From an uncultured Pelagibacteraceae bacterium (GTDB taxonomy: Bacteria; Pseudomonadota; Alphaproteobacteria; Pelagibacterales; Pelagibacteraceae): a stretch of 47,601 bases of DNA. A program made the translations under genes and the position numbers. The stretch spans positions 1 to 47,601 of the forward strand of contig CACJWN010000009.1 of the NCBI GenBank assembly GCA_902597175.1, given 5' to 3'. The notes under the pieces are model-generated. The model did not search any database. It was given only the letters and a program-made list of their open reading frames with translations, and had not been told where the DNA came from. Numbering within the stretch: position 1 is the stretch's first letter; each line of letters starts with the position of its first letter. Positions 9,309 to 18,924 of this stretch are shown here, one piece after another.

Positions 9309-9343
9309 CAGCACTACATTAAAATTTATAGGAGAAAATACAT

Positions 9344-9640
9344 ATGAAATTTAGACCTTTACATGATCGCGTGCTTATTAAAGTATTGGATAGTGAAGAA
9401 AAGACAGCAGGCGGAATTATAATTCCTGATACAGCAAAAGAGAAGCCTCAAGAAGGTGAAGTCGTTGCAGTTGGACCTGGTTTAAAAAATGACAATGGTA
9501 AAGTTGCTCCAATGGATGTGAAAGTTGGAGATATTGTTCTTTTTGGAAAGTGGTCTGGAACTGATGTAAAAATCGACGGTAAAGAATATAGCATTATGAA
9601 AGAGTCTGACATAATGGGAATTTCAAAAAGTAAAAAATAA
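9344..9640 (+). CDS. groES: Co-chaperonin GroES (Hsp10)
   Basis: 98 residues, the usual length. Typical elements are [13 protein letters not shown], the mobile-loop segment [16 protein letters not shown], and the C-terminal [18 protein letters not shown]. It caps the GroEL cylinder during protein folding in the cytoplasm. It has a clear ribosome binding site, unusual in this window, and is followed after 15 bases by groEL. Codon choice is less A/T-extreme than in neighbouring genes, as expected for a highly expressed gene. Confidence 0.98.
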   Translation: MKFRPLHDRVLIKVLDSEEKTAGGIIIPDTAKEKPQEGEVVAVGPGLKNDNGKVAPMDVKVGDIVLFGKWSGTDVKIDGKEYSIMKESDIMGISKSKK

Positions 9641-11314
<1,674 letters not shown>

Positions 11315-11316
11315 TT

Positions 11317-11997
11317 TCACCTACCTAAAGATTTTAAAAAAGGCTGCAGTTTCGCAGCCTTTTTTTTTGCAATAAATAAACACGCTTTAGAGCTAAGTAT
11401 CAATCCATCTTTAAGAACTCTTAGATTATTATCAGCCAAAGTTTTCCCTGTAGATGTAATATCAGTAATTATTTCTGAAGAGCCTATAAAAGGATATGTT
11501 TCTGTAGCACCAAGACTAGGTATTAATTTGTACTGGGTAACTCCTTTTGAAATCAAAAAATCATTAGTTAAATTTGGATACTTAGTTGCTACTCTCAGCC
11601 TGGTATTTCTTTTTGATTTTATGTCAAATGATATTTCTTCAAGATCAGCTATTGTCTGTACATCTATCCAGTCGTCTGGCACAGCAATAACTAGATTAGC
11701 ATTTCCATAACCAAGTTTTTTTTGGATATTTATTTTACCTTGTAAATTTTTGTCTGACTCTTTTAACAGATCTAAACCAGATACACCAATATCTAGAGTT
11801 CCATCTCCTAATCTTTGAATAATTTCTTTAGCGTGTAGAAAAATAATTTTAATGTTGGGATTATTTTCAATAGTGCCAAAATAATTTCTTTCTTTTTCAT
11901 TTTGTACAATCTTAAATCCTTTATCGTTAAAAAATGATAGTGATTTCTCTTTTAATCGTCCTTTACTTGGCAAACCTATGGTAATCAAATCTCTCAT
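11317..11997 (-). CDS. hisG: ATP phosphoribosyltransferase, short form catalytic subunit
   Basis: 226 residues, the short HisG form without the C-terminal histidine-binding regulatory domain; such forms need HisZ, which is encoded directly upstream. Visible family features are LPSKGRLKEKS near the N-terminus and GDGTLDIGVSGLDLL in the phosphoribosyl-transfer region. It carries out the first step of histidine synthesis (ATP plus PRPP). It overlaps hisZ by four bases. The last 17 or so codons include the groEL terminator hairpin, so the C-terminal KKKAAKLQPFLKSLGR is shaped partly by that structure. Confidence 0.92.
   Translation of the reverse strand: MRDLITIGLPSKGRLKEKSLSFFNDKGFKIVQNEKERNYFGTIENNPNIKIIFLHAKEIIQRLGDGTLDIGVSGLDLLKESDKNLQGKINIQKKLGYGNANLVIAVPDDWIDVQTIADLEEISFDIKSKRNTRLRVATKYPNLTNDFLISKGVTQYKLIPSLGATETYPFIGSSEIITDITSTGKTLADNNLRVLKDGLILSSKACLFIAKKKAAKLQPFLKSLGR
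11341..11368 (+). terminator. Intrinsic terminator of groESL, embedded in hisG
   Basis: The arms AGGCTGC (11341-11347) and GCAGCCT (11354-11360) enclose a six-base loop and are followed by eight T residues (11361-11368). On the minus strand the same hairpin is followed by six T residues, so it could act both ways. It lies wholly within the last codons of hisG (KKKAAKLQPF). Confidence 0.8.
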
Positions 11998-13031
11998 ATA
12001 TTTTTTAAGTTTATTGCTGCACCGACGGCAGGTATTTTTTTTTTAGCTCCTAAGCTTTTAAGCAAATCATCATAACGACCACCTGAAGCAATTTCTTTTT
12101 TGCCGGAAAATACTTCAAAGACAATTCCAGTATAATATTCAACGTCCCTGCCAAAATTTGTAACGAAATTTATATCATAATTAAGTTTTTTAAAATTTTG
12201 AAAAGATTTAAAGTCTTTAAATATATTTATTTTAAGGTTGTTTTTTTTTGCAAAATTTAATAGCTCATCATCTAGTTTTGAAAGTTTACAATTAATTTTT
12301 AAAAAAGCTTTAATAATTCTTACAATTTTTTTTCCATCTACAAACGATCTTGGATCTTTAATTTTTTTATCAAATCTTTTTAAAATTTCTGAAATTGACC
12401 TCCCAGCAATTACTTTATTTTGATCAAATTTTTTCATTTCATAAAATCTTTTCTTATCTGTATCAAAAGTTACGGCATCAATATCTGTATTATTTTCTAA
12501 TCGTTTTAAAAGTTCTTCAAAGTAACCTGGTCTCCAAAAGTGTCTTATTAATCTTAGCTTCCATCTCTCGGGCATCTCAAGAGAATTGATCAAGCTCTTA
12601 AATAAACTTATGTCGCCTATTTTAATTTTAATTTTTTTTATTTTAATTTTTTTTACTGAATTTAAGATTGTACTGATTACTTTAAAATCATCGTTAATGA
12701 GATTTTTTGAACCTAGGATTTCGATACCTAATTGATCATTAATGAAGTTTGCGCCTTTGTCGGATGATCTTCTATAAGCTTGTCCAGAGTAATAAATTTT
12801 AGAGGAAGACCTGTTTTGTAAGAAACTTATACATGATGCAACTGTTAAGTCTGGTCTTAAGCACATTGTTTTTCCATCTTCTCTATCAAAAGTTAGCATT
12901 GAGCTTCTAAATTTTTCACCCGACCTTTCAATGATATAATTTGAGTCTAAAAGAACATCAGGTTCTGATAAAACAAAACCATTACTCTTAAAGGTCTTAA
13001 TTATTACTTCAGATAATTTTTTTGATTTCAT
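11994..13031 (-). CDS. hisZ: ATP phosphoribosyltransferase regulatory subunit
   Basis: 345 residues, related to the catalytic core of histidyl-tRNA synthetase. It shows the class II-like segments CLRPDLTVASCISF, YYSGQAYRRS, YYTGIVFEVF and ASGGRYDDLL, but no C-terminal anticodon-binding domain. With short HisG it forms the hetero-octameric enzyme and gives histidine feedback. The start ATG at 13031 lies 23 bases inside the end of hisS; no later methionine fits the N-terminus better. Its place between hisS and hisG supports the assignment against a second HisRS. Confidence 0.9.
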   Translation of the reverse strand: MKSKKLSEVIIKTFKSNGFVLSEPDVLLDSNYIIERSGEKFRSSMLTFDREDGKTMCLRPDLTVASCISFLQNRSSSKIYYSGQAYRRSSDKGANFINDQLGIEILGSKNLINDDFKVISTILNSVKKIKIKKIKIKIGDISLFKSLINSLEMPERWKLRLIRHFWRPGYFEELLKRLENNTDIDAVTFDTDKKRFYEMKKFDQNKVIAGRSISEILKRFDKKIKDPRSFVDGKKIVRIIKAFLKINCKLSKLDDELLNFAKKNNLKINIFKDFKSFQNFKKLNYDINFVTNFGRDVEYYTGIVFEVFSGKKEIASGGRYDDLLKSLGAKKKIPAVGAAINLKNI

Positions 13032-14343
13032 TCACTAATTCTTTTATTTCAATTGATTTTTCTTCACCTGAACTTAAATTTCTCAAAGTCGGCATCCCTG
13101 ATTTAATTTCATTTTCACCATATAAAATTACTGCCGGAGATTTTATTTTGTTCGCATACTCCATTTGTTTTTTTAGTTTACTTTCTCCAGGATAAATTTC
13201 AGCGCTGACACCAGCCTCTCTTAATATCGCTTGAACATTTATATAATCTTTCATTGATTTTTTGTCAAAAACACAAATTACGATTGGTTTAGATTGTTTT
13301 ACTTTAAATTCTTTTTTTTGCATCAATGCATAAACTAAACGATCCAAACCAATTGATATCCCTGTAGCAGGCGCATCATAATTACCAAAATTACTCACTA
13401 GATTATCGTACCTCCCACCACCGCCTATAGATCCAAATTGAATGACTTGCCCTTTATTGTTTTTTACATCGAATTTTAAATTCACTTCAAAAATTGCTCC
13501 TGTGTAATATTCAAGTCCCCGTATGACTGATGGATCGAATTCAAAATTATTAAAATTGTAATCCTTAAAAATTTTTAATATTTCAACTAAATCTTCTGTT
13601 TCAGGTGAATTCTTCTTAAGTGTTTCTTCTATTATTTTTATATCCTTAGGATTTAATTTTGCCCCTTTTGTGAAATCACCTGATTTATCTTTTCTTCCCT
13701 CACCTAATAATTCTTTTACTCCACTCCAACCAAGTCTATCTATTTTATCTAGAGCTCTAAGGGCAATTAGCCTTTGTTGATTATCATTTATATTTACCTT
13801 TTTAAATAATTCTTCAGTGATTTTTCTTGATGAGATTTTGATTATATATTCTGATTTAGTAAGCCCGCATTTTTCAAGAATTTCTGAAATCATGACACAT
13901 AATTCGGCATCTGCCTGCAAACTTTTTGTTCCAACATAATCTGCATCAAATTGTAAAAACTCTCTAAACCTACCAGGTCCCGGCTTTTCATTTCTCCAAA
14001 CAGTTCCTAGTTGGTATCTTTTAAATGGTTTAGGAATTTCTAAATAATTTTTTGCTACATACCGAGCAAGTGGAGCTGTAAGATCGTATCTCAAAGATAA
14101 CCATTTATTTTCATCTTTGAATGAAAAAACCCCTTCATCTGGTCTTTCTTTATCAGGTAAAAATTTTCCAATACTGTCTGAATACTCAAAACTAGGAGTT
14201 TCGAGATACTGAAATCCGTATTTAATCATAACCTCTTTAATATTTGAAATTACGAAATCTCGTACGAGTAATTCTTTTTCTTGTCTGTCTACAAAACCTA
14301 ATGGAAGCTCTTTAGAAGGTTTGTTATTTTTTTCTTTTGTCAT
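13009..14343 (-). CDS. hisS: Histidyl-tRNA synthetase (alphaproteobacterial type)
   Basis: 444 residues with the start at 14343 (MTKEKNNK); the reading frame stays open upstream, but that part is the tRNA-His gene read through. Motif 2 is VWRNEKPGPGRFREFLQFDAD (about 115-135), unlike the common bacterial form with YERPQKGRYRQF; this form is known from alphaproteobacteria whose tRNA-His lacks G-1. HisA-like GLEYYTGAIFEV, GGGGRYDNLV and the motif 3 GISIGLDRLVYAL follow, then the anticodon-binding domain. Only four bases separate the start codon from the tRNA 3' end, and no Shine-Dalgarno sequence is possible outside the tRNA. Confidence 0.95.
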   Translation of the reverse strand: MTKEKNNKPSKELPLGFVDRQEKELLVRDFVISNIKEVMIKYGFQYLETPSFEYSDSIGKFLPDKERPDEGVFSFKDENKWLSLRYDLTAPLARYVAKNYLEIPKPFKRYQLGTVWRNEKPGPGRFREFLQFDADYVGTKSLQADAELCVMISEILEKCGLTKSEYIIKISSRKITEELFKKVNINDNQQRLIALRALDKIDRLGWSGVKELLGEGRKDKSGDFTKGAKLNPKDIKIIEETLKKNSPETEDLVEILKIFKDYNFNNFEFDPSVIRGLEYYTGAIFEVNLKFDVKNNKGQVIQFGSIGGGGRYDNLVSNFGNYDAPATGISIGLDRLVYALMQKKEFKVKQSKPIVICVFDKKSMKDYINVQAILREAGVSAEIYPGESKLKKQMEYANKIKSPAVILYGENEIKSGMPTLRNLSSGEEKSIEIKELVNEIKKII

Positions 14344-14347
14344 TGTT

Positions 14348-14424
14348 TGGTACAGCAGGGTGGATTCGAACCACCGACCCCTAGTTCCACAAACTAGTGC
14401 TCTAACCAACTGAGCTACTGCTGC
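14348..14424 (-). tRNA. tRNA-His (GTG anticodon)
   Basis: A full cloverleaf can be folded on the minus strand: acceptor GCAGCAG with CTGCTGT, D stem GCTC/GAGC, anticodon stem CTAGT/ACTAG around the loop TTGTGGA (anticodon GTG), T arm GGTGG-TTCGAAT-CCACC, and an encoded CCA. The discriminator base is A73 and position 1-72 is a G-U pair. The base before position 1 in the genome is T, so no G-1 is encoded. The normal tRNA-His pair G-1:C73 is therefore absent, as reported for some alphaproteobacterial groups including Pelagibacter. Confidence 0.95.
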
Positions 14425-14665
14425 ATCCCTATTATTTTTATCTCAATTTTAATTAAATTTATATATTTTTGATTATAAGCTAAGCAATAGCCTAGCATGC
14501 ATTCTGTGCGAATGTGATCTTGATGTTGAAATGTTTCTCATTTTTATAATCATGATTCTAAATTTAGAAAATAATTGTGACTTTTTCAAGATGAAATTAG
14601 CGGGACAAAGAAAATAGTATAGACTAATTTAATGTCCCGATAATCAGTGATTTTGGAAATTTAGA
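14425..14665. other. Gene-free stretch between cspA and tRNA-His
   Basis: About 240 bases without a plausible gene. On the minus strand a TATAAT at 14477-14472 could be the -10 of the tRNA-His/hisS unit, though no good -35 is seen. A hairpin with arms CGGGACA (14601-14607) and TGTCCCG (14633-14639) and a 25-base loop lies just downstream of cspA. A weaker hairpin, GCTAAGC with GCCTAGC, lies at about 14479-14496. None is followed by a clear T-run. Confidence 0.5.
14601..14639 (-). repeat. Inverted repeat downstream of cspA
   Basis: CGGGACA and TGTCCCG form a seven-base perfect stem with an AT-rich 25-base loop. It begins 27 bases after the cspA stop codon. It lacks the T-run of an intrinsic terminator in this orientation, so it may be a 3' stabiliser or a loose terminator; the sequence alone does not decide. 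Confidence 0.4.
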
Positions 14666-14878
14666 TTAAGATGTTTTCTGCAGTTTGACTGCTGAAGGAC
14701 CTTTTTCTGTGCTCTCCACTTCAAACGTTAACTCATCACCCTCGTTTAAATATTTTAAACCAGCTTCTCTAACCGCAGAAGAATGGACGAACACGTCTTT
14801 CTCTTTGTCTTCTCTTTCAATGAAACCATATCCTTTAGTACCATTGAACCACTTTACTTTACCTTTTAGTGTACTCAT
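14666..14878 (-). CDS. Cold-shock domain protein (CspA family)
   Basis: 70 residues forming a single cold-shock domain. RNP1 is KGYGFIE and RNP2 is VFVHSSAV, after the conserved start [11 protein letters not shown]. Such proteins bind single-stranded RNA and DNA and melt RNA structure; in streamlined genomes they are often constitutively abundant. It is a single gene with about 130 bases upstream, containing a promoter-like pair (14940-14966) and a leader inverted repeat (14912-14928). Several csp paralogues exist in most genomes, so no number is assigned. Confidence 0.93.
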   Translation of the reverse strand: MSTLKGKVKWFNGTKGYGFIEREDKEKDVFVHSSAVREAGLKYLNEGDELTFEVESTEKGPSAVKLQKTS

Positions 14879-14911
14879 ATTTACTTTATTTCCTTATTAT
14901 TATTAACTTTA

Positions 14912-14928
14912 ACTAACCAAAAGTTAGT
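14912..14928 (-). repeat. Inverted repeat in the cspA leader
   Basis: ACTAAC (14912-14917) and GTTAGT (14923-14928) can form a six-base stem with a five-base loop. It lies between the promoter-like elements and the cspA start codon. Cold-shock leaders are often structured, but this stem is short. Confidence 0.35.
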
Positions 14929-14939
14929 CTTGATCACCA

Positions 14940-14966
14940 TTAATAGATTTGCTTTGTAAAAGTCAA
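14940..14966 (-). promoter_or_regulatory. Possible cspA promoter
   Basis: On the minus strand TTGACT (14966-14961) is a five-of-six match to the -35 consensus, followed after 15 bases by TATTAA (14945-14940). This is one of the few recognisable -35 hexamers in the window. The transcript would have a leader of about 55 bases with the inverted repeat. Confidence 0.4.
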
Positions 14967-15011
14967 TAGCAGAAATATATTATTTGACGCAATTGTTTTT
15001 TTGCAACAATA

Positions 15012-16118
15012 TTAAGTAATAAGCGCTATTAATGCGGCTAAAGCTACTAATCCTAAGCCTCCATAGACTAATTTATTTTTTTGTATGTGATTACTTAATT
15101 TTCTTGCTGGTGAGTCTTTATAGGTTAAGTTGCCCTCACTTGAAGTTGAAGATTTATTAAATCCTTGATCTCTTCCGATCTGAAGAAACTTTGATTTTCT
15201 ATGATCATATATCTCTTCTTTGGTCAGGCTTTCAAAATTTTTTAAATTTTTTATGATAGAATACTTTATATCGGCAGCAATACTATCTGGATCTCTATGC
15301 GCTCCACCAAGTGGCTCTGGAACTACTTCATCTATAATTTTTAATTTTAGTAAATCATTAGCTGTTAACTTCATTGCTTCAGCTGCCTGTAAAGATTTAC
15401 TAGGGTCTCGCCAAAGTATGGAAGCACATCCTTCCGGTGAAATAACTGAATAAATTGAATTCTCTAACATTATTACTTTGTTTGAAGATGCAAGTGCTAT
15501 CGCTCCACCTGAGCCGCCTTCACCAATAATTATAGAAATATTTGGAACTGTTAGTGACATGCAGCACTCTATCGAATTAGCTATAGCTGAAGCTTGTCCT
15601 CTTTGTTCAGCTCCAATACCTGGATAAGCTCCAGGTGTATCAATAAAACTTATAACTGGTATTTGAAATCTATCAGCTAACTTCATTAGTCTGATACACT
15701 TCCTGTATCCCTCTGGTCTCATCATACCGAAATTTCTTTCTATCCTACTATTTAAGTCTTCACCTTTTTCTTGCCCAATAACTAAAACTGATTTGTTGTC
15801 TATTAATCCAAATCCAGCGATAACAGATTTATCATCACCAAAATATCTATCACCTGATAACAAAGTAAATTGAGAAAATATTTTTTTGATATAAAAATTA
15901 GCTTTCGGACGATCTTCGTGTCTAGCTACTTGAGTTCTTTGCCAGCTGTTTAAGTTAGAATAAATTTCTTCTAATTTTTGATTAATTTCTTGTTGAGTGT
16001 TTTTAATCTTATCAGTGTCAACTTCGGATATCCCCTCTGAACCAAAAGGGCTTTTTAAACCATCAACTTCTTGCTCTAATGCTTTAATTTCTTTTTCAAA
16101 ATCTAAATAATTTTTCAT
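15012..16118 (-). CDS. accA: Acetyl-CoA carboxylase carboxyltransferase subunit alpha, with C-terminal membrane segment
   Basis: 368 residues, about 50 more than the usual 320. The N-terminus (YLDFEKEIKALEQEVDGLK) and the carboxyltransferase core (PVISFIDTPGAYPGIGAEQRGQ, then GEGGSGGAIAL and SVISPEGCASILWRD) are normal. The typical end of the family lies near RKSKFLQIGRD. After that comes a polar linker and a hydrophobic tail at about 348-368 (LVYGGLGLVALAALIALIT). With AccD it transfers the carboxyl group from biotin to acetyl-CoA for fatty acid synthesis. The tail could anchor the complex to the membrane; this is inference. It is divergent from glcB. Confidence 0.93.
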   Translation of the reverse strand: MKNYLDFEKEIKALEQEVDGLKSPFGSEGISEVDTDKIKNTQQEINQKLEEIYSNLNSWQRTQVARHEDRPKANFYIKKIFSQFTLLSGDRYFGDDKSVIAGFGLIDNKSVLVIGQEKGEDLNSRIERNFGMMRPEGYRKCIRLMKLADRFQIPVISFIDTPGAYPGIGAEQRGQASAIANSIECCMSLTVPNISIIIGEGGSGGAIALASSNKVIMLENSIYSVISPEGCASILWRDPSKSLQAAEAMKLTANDLLKLKIIDEVVPEPLGGAHRDPDSIAADIKYSIIKNLKNFESLTKEEIYDHRKSKFLQIGRDQGFNKSSTSSEGNLTYKDSPARKLSNHIQKNKLVYGGLGLVALAALIALIT

Positions 16119-16180
16119 AAAAAATGGTACAATAAGTACAGTATTATTATATTATAGAATAATGTAAAGGTCGGCTCGAT

Positions 16181-18325
16181 ATGAAAATGATTGAAAAAAA
16201 TGAGTTAAAAATAAGCTCAACATTGTTTGAATTCATTAATAATGAAGCAATTCCAGGTACTAATGTGGACTCAGATAAGTTTTGGTCAAATTTTTCAAAA
16301 ATCGTTCACGAGCTGACTCCAATAAATAAGGATTTAATTAAAAAGAGAGAATCAATACAGAAAAAAATTGATGATTGGCATAAATCTAAGAAAGGTTCTG
16401 AATTTGATAAAAACGAATATTTTAGTTTTTTGAAATCAATTGATTATTTAATTGAAGAAAAAAATAACTTTAACATTGAAACTTCAGATGTGGATGAAGA
16501 AATATCATCTATAGCCGGACCACAACTTGTTGTTCCAGTTGACAACGCTAGGTATGCGCTTAATGCTGCAAATGCGAGATGGGGTAGTCTTTACGACGCG
16601 CTATATGGTACTGATGTGATACCAGGTGACAAATTTAAGGAATATAACAAGTTAAGAGCTTCAAAGGTTGTTGATTATGTGAGAATTTTCTTCAATAAGA
16701 ATTTTTCACTTTCCAAATTTGATTGGAAAGAAATTACAAAAATTGAAGTTGAGAATGAAAAATTAGTTGTTAAGAAAGGCTCAGATCAAGATTATCTAAA
16801 AAACAATAATCAATTTATAGGCTTTAATGGGGATAAAAACAATCCAAAGTCAATCTTGTTAAAAAATAATAATTTACACATTGATATCATAATTGATCCG
16901 AACAGTGTTGTAGGTAAGAACGATCAAGCATCTATTTCTGATGTAGTTGTTGAGTCAGCTTTATCTACAATTATAGATAATGAGGACTCGGTTGCCGCGG
17001 TTGATGCTGAAGATAAAGTGAAATGTTACAGAAATTGGTTAGGCCTTATGAAAGGTGACTTAGTGGCAAATTTCGAAAAAAATGGAAAAAAGTTTACAAG
17101 AAGATTAAATCCAGACAAAAATTATATTTCAAAAGAAGGTAAGAAAATTATTTTACACGGCCGCGCTTTGCTTTTAAATAGAAATGTCGGACATTTAATG
17201 ACGAACCCTTCAGTTATATTAAGAGATGGATCTGAAATTCCTGAAGGCATATTAGATGGATTTGTTTCCAATTTATGTGCTTTGCATGATTTTAAAAATA
17301 AAAAAAATTCAAGGACTGGATCCACTTACATAGTTAAACCAAAAATGCATGGTCCAAAGGAGGTGGCTTTCACAGATAAGTTATTTGAAAAAATAGAGGA
17401 AGTCCTAGGTATGAAAAAATATTCTATAAAAGTTGGTATAATGGATGAAGAGAGAAGAACAACGGTGAACTTAAAGGAGTGTATAAGGCAAGTAAAAAAT
17501 AGAATTGTTTTTATAAACACAGGTTTTTTAGATAGAACTGGGGATGAGATGCATACCTCTTTTGAAGCTGGACCAATGATATTTAAAGGGGATATGAAAA
17601 AATCAAAATGGTTGAATGCATATGAAAATTGGAATGTCGATGTTGGACTTGAGTGTGGTTTTTCCGGTAAGGCTCAAATTGGTAAAGGCATGTGGGCTAT
17701 GCCAGATCAAATGGGAAATATGATGAAACAAAAAATTGGTCATCCTAAATCAGGTGCAAACTGTGCTTGGGTACCATCTCCAACTGCAGCCACTCTTCAT
17801 TCGCTTCATTATCATGAAATAAATGTATTTGAGGAACAAAAAAAAATTAAATCACGGGCTAAAGCGCAAGTGAAAGATATTTTAGAAATACCAACAGCTG
17901 ATAGACCCAACTGGTCCTTAGAAAATATTAATCGTGAATTAGAAAATAATGCTCAAGGTATTTTAGGATATGTTGTTAGATGGATTGATCAAGGTGTTGG
18001 ATGTTCTAAAGTTCCAGATGTAAATAATGTAGGCCTTATGGAAGATAGAGCTACATTAAGGATATCTTCTCAACATATTGCTAATTGGTTGTTTCATGGG
18101 ATTTGTAAAGAAGAGCAAGTAAAGAGTATTATGAAGAAGATGGCAAAAATAGTAGATGAACAAAACAAAGATGACCCCAATTACAAAAAAATGTCGGATG
18201 ATTTTGAAAAATCAATAGCATTTTCAGCTGCCTGCGATTTGATTTTTAAAGGTAGAGTTCAGCCCTCTGGATATACTGAGCCTTTATTGCACCAGAAAAG
18301 ATTAGAAGCAAAAAAAACAAATTAA
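16181..18325 (+). CDS. glcB: Malate synthase G
   Basis: 714 residues, matching the long G isoform (about 720). Recognisable pieces are QLVVPVDNARYALNAANARWGSLYDALYG, the active-site region KMHGPKEVAF, GIMDEERRTTVNLKECI and FINTGFLDRTGDEMHTS, and the C-terminal GVGCSKVPDVNNVGLMEDRATLRISSQH. It condenses glyoxylate with acetyl-CoA to malate, closing the glyoxylate route. A weak ribosome binding site (AAAGG) lies about ten bases before the ATG. Only 62 bases separate it from divergent accA, so the glycine riboswitch known before glcB in Pelagibacter ubique has no room here. The 3' end overlaps recR by four bases. Confidence 0.96.
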   Translation: MKMIEKNELKISSTLFEFINNEAIPGTNVDSDKFWSNFSKIVHELTPINKDLIKKRESIQKKIDDWHKSKKGSEFDKNEYFSFLKSIDYLIEEKNNFNIETSDVDEEISSIAGPQLVVPVDNARYALNAANARWGSLYDALYGTDVIPGDKFKEYNKLRASKVVDYVRIFFNKNFSLSKFDWKEITKIEVENEKLVVKKGSDQDYLKNNNQFIGFNGDKNNPKSILLKNNNLHIDIIIDPNSVVGKNDQASISDVVVESALSTIIDNEDSVAAVDAEDKVKCYRNWLGLMKGDLVANFEKNGKKFTRRLNPDKNYISKEGKKIILHGRALLLNRNVGHLMTNPSVILRDGSEIPEGILDGFVSNLCALHDFKNKKNSRTGSTYIVKPKMHGPKEVAFTDKLFEKIEEVLGMKKYSIKVGIMDEERRTTVNLKECIRQVKNRIVFINTGFLDRTGDEMHTSFEAGPMIFKGDMKKSKWLNAYENWNVDVGLECGFSGKAQIGKGMWAMPDQMGNMMKQKIGHPKSGANCAWVPSPTAATLHSLHYHEINVFEEQKKIKSRAKAQVKDILEIPTADRPNWSLENINRELENNAQGILGYVVRWIDQGVGCSKVPDVNNVGLMEDRATLRISSQHIANWLFHGICKEEQVKSIMKKMAKIVDEQNKDDPNYKKMSDDFEKSIAFSAACDLIFKGRVQPSGYTEPLLHQKRLEAKKTN

Positions 18326-18924
18326 TCAGTCACAGGCACTCTGTTTTTAAATGCTGAAAATAAAGTCCCATCATCGAGTTGTTCTATTTCACCTCCCACT
18401 GGGAGACCTTGGGCTAATTTAGTTATTTTAATTTTGTCGTTTTTAATTGTATCTTCAATATAATGTGCAGTTGTCTGACCTTCAACAGTGGCACTAGTAG
18501 CTATAATTACCTCTTTAAGATTATTTTTTTTTATTCGCTTTATTAAAGATTTGATCAGTAAATTTTTTTGTTCATAGTTTTCATTGGAATTCATTGTCCC
18601 GCCTAAAATATGATAGTGACCTTTAAATATATTAGCTGAGTCTATTACCCACATGTCTGCTAAATTTTCTACTACACATATTTTATCATACGAATTATCT
18701 GATGAGCATATACAAATCTTATCAATTAGTTTCAAATTTCCGCAGTCTTCACAGCGAACAACTTTTTTATATACTTGTGCCAATGACTTAGCTAAAGGCT
18801 TAATCATATTTTCTTTGTTATTAATTAATTTTAAAATTATTCTTTTTGCAGATTTAGGGCCTAAACCGGGAAGTTTTGAGAATTGCCTTATTAATTCTTT
18901 GATTTCAGGAATATCGTTATCCAT
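18322..18924 (-). CDS. recR: Recombination mediator RecR
   Basis: 200 residues, the normal length. It contains the N-terminal helix-hairpin-helix (LPGLGPKSAKRI), a zinc element with CEDCGNL and the following C-I-C pair, and a Toprim domain beginning ICVVENLADMWVID, with ATSATVEGQTTAHYI. It helps RecF/RecO load RecA at gaps. It is the last gene of the dnaX-ybaB-recR unit, its ATG sharing a base with the ybaB stop codon, and it is convergent with glcB with a four-base overlap. Confidence 0.95.
   Translation of the reverse strand: MDNDIPEIKELIRQFSKLPGLGPKSAKRIILKLINNKENMIKPLAKSLAQVYKKVVRCEDCGNLKLIDKICICSSDNSYDKICVVENLADMWVIDSANIFKGHYHILGGTMNSNENYEQKNLLIKSLIKRIKKNNLKEVIIATSATVEGQTTAHYIEDTIKNDKIKITKLAQGLPVGGEIEQLDDGTLFSAFKNRVPVTD

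Noticed and set aside
9205-9343. CIRCE element before groES
   Set aside because: No nine-base inverted repeat with the TTAGCACTC core is present; the sigma-32-type promoter explains control.
14344-14409. N-terminal extension of HisRS (22 residues upstream of MTKEKNNK)
   Set aside because: These codons are the tRNA-His gene read in frame; the tRNA folds perfectly and the extension matches no HisRS.
14990-15011. Terminator after accA
   Set aside because: ATTGTT and AACAAT can pair, but the stem is weak and there is no T-run on the accA strand.
16119-16180. Short AT repeats before glcB as a riboswitch or operator
   Set aside because: The ATTATT/AATAAT symmetry is expected by chance in such AT-rich DNA, and the space is too short for a glycine riboswitch.
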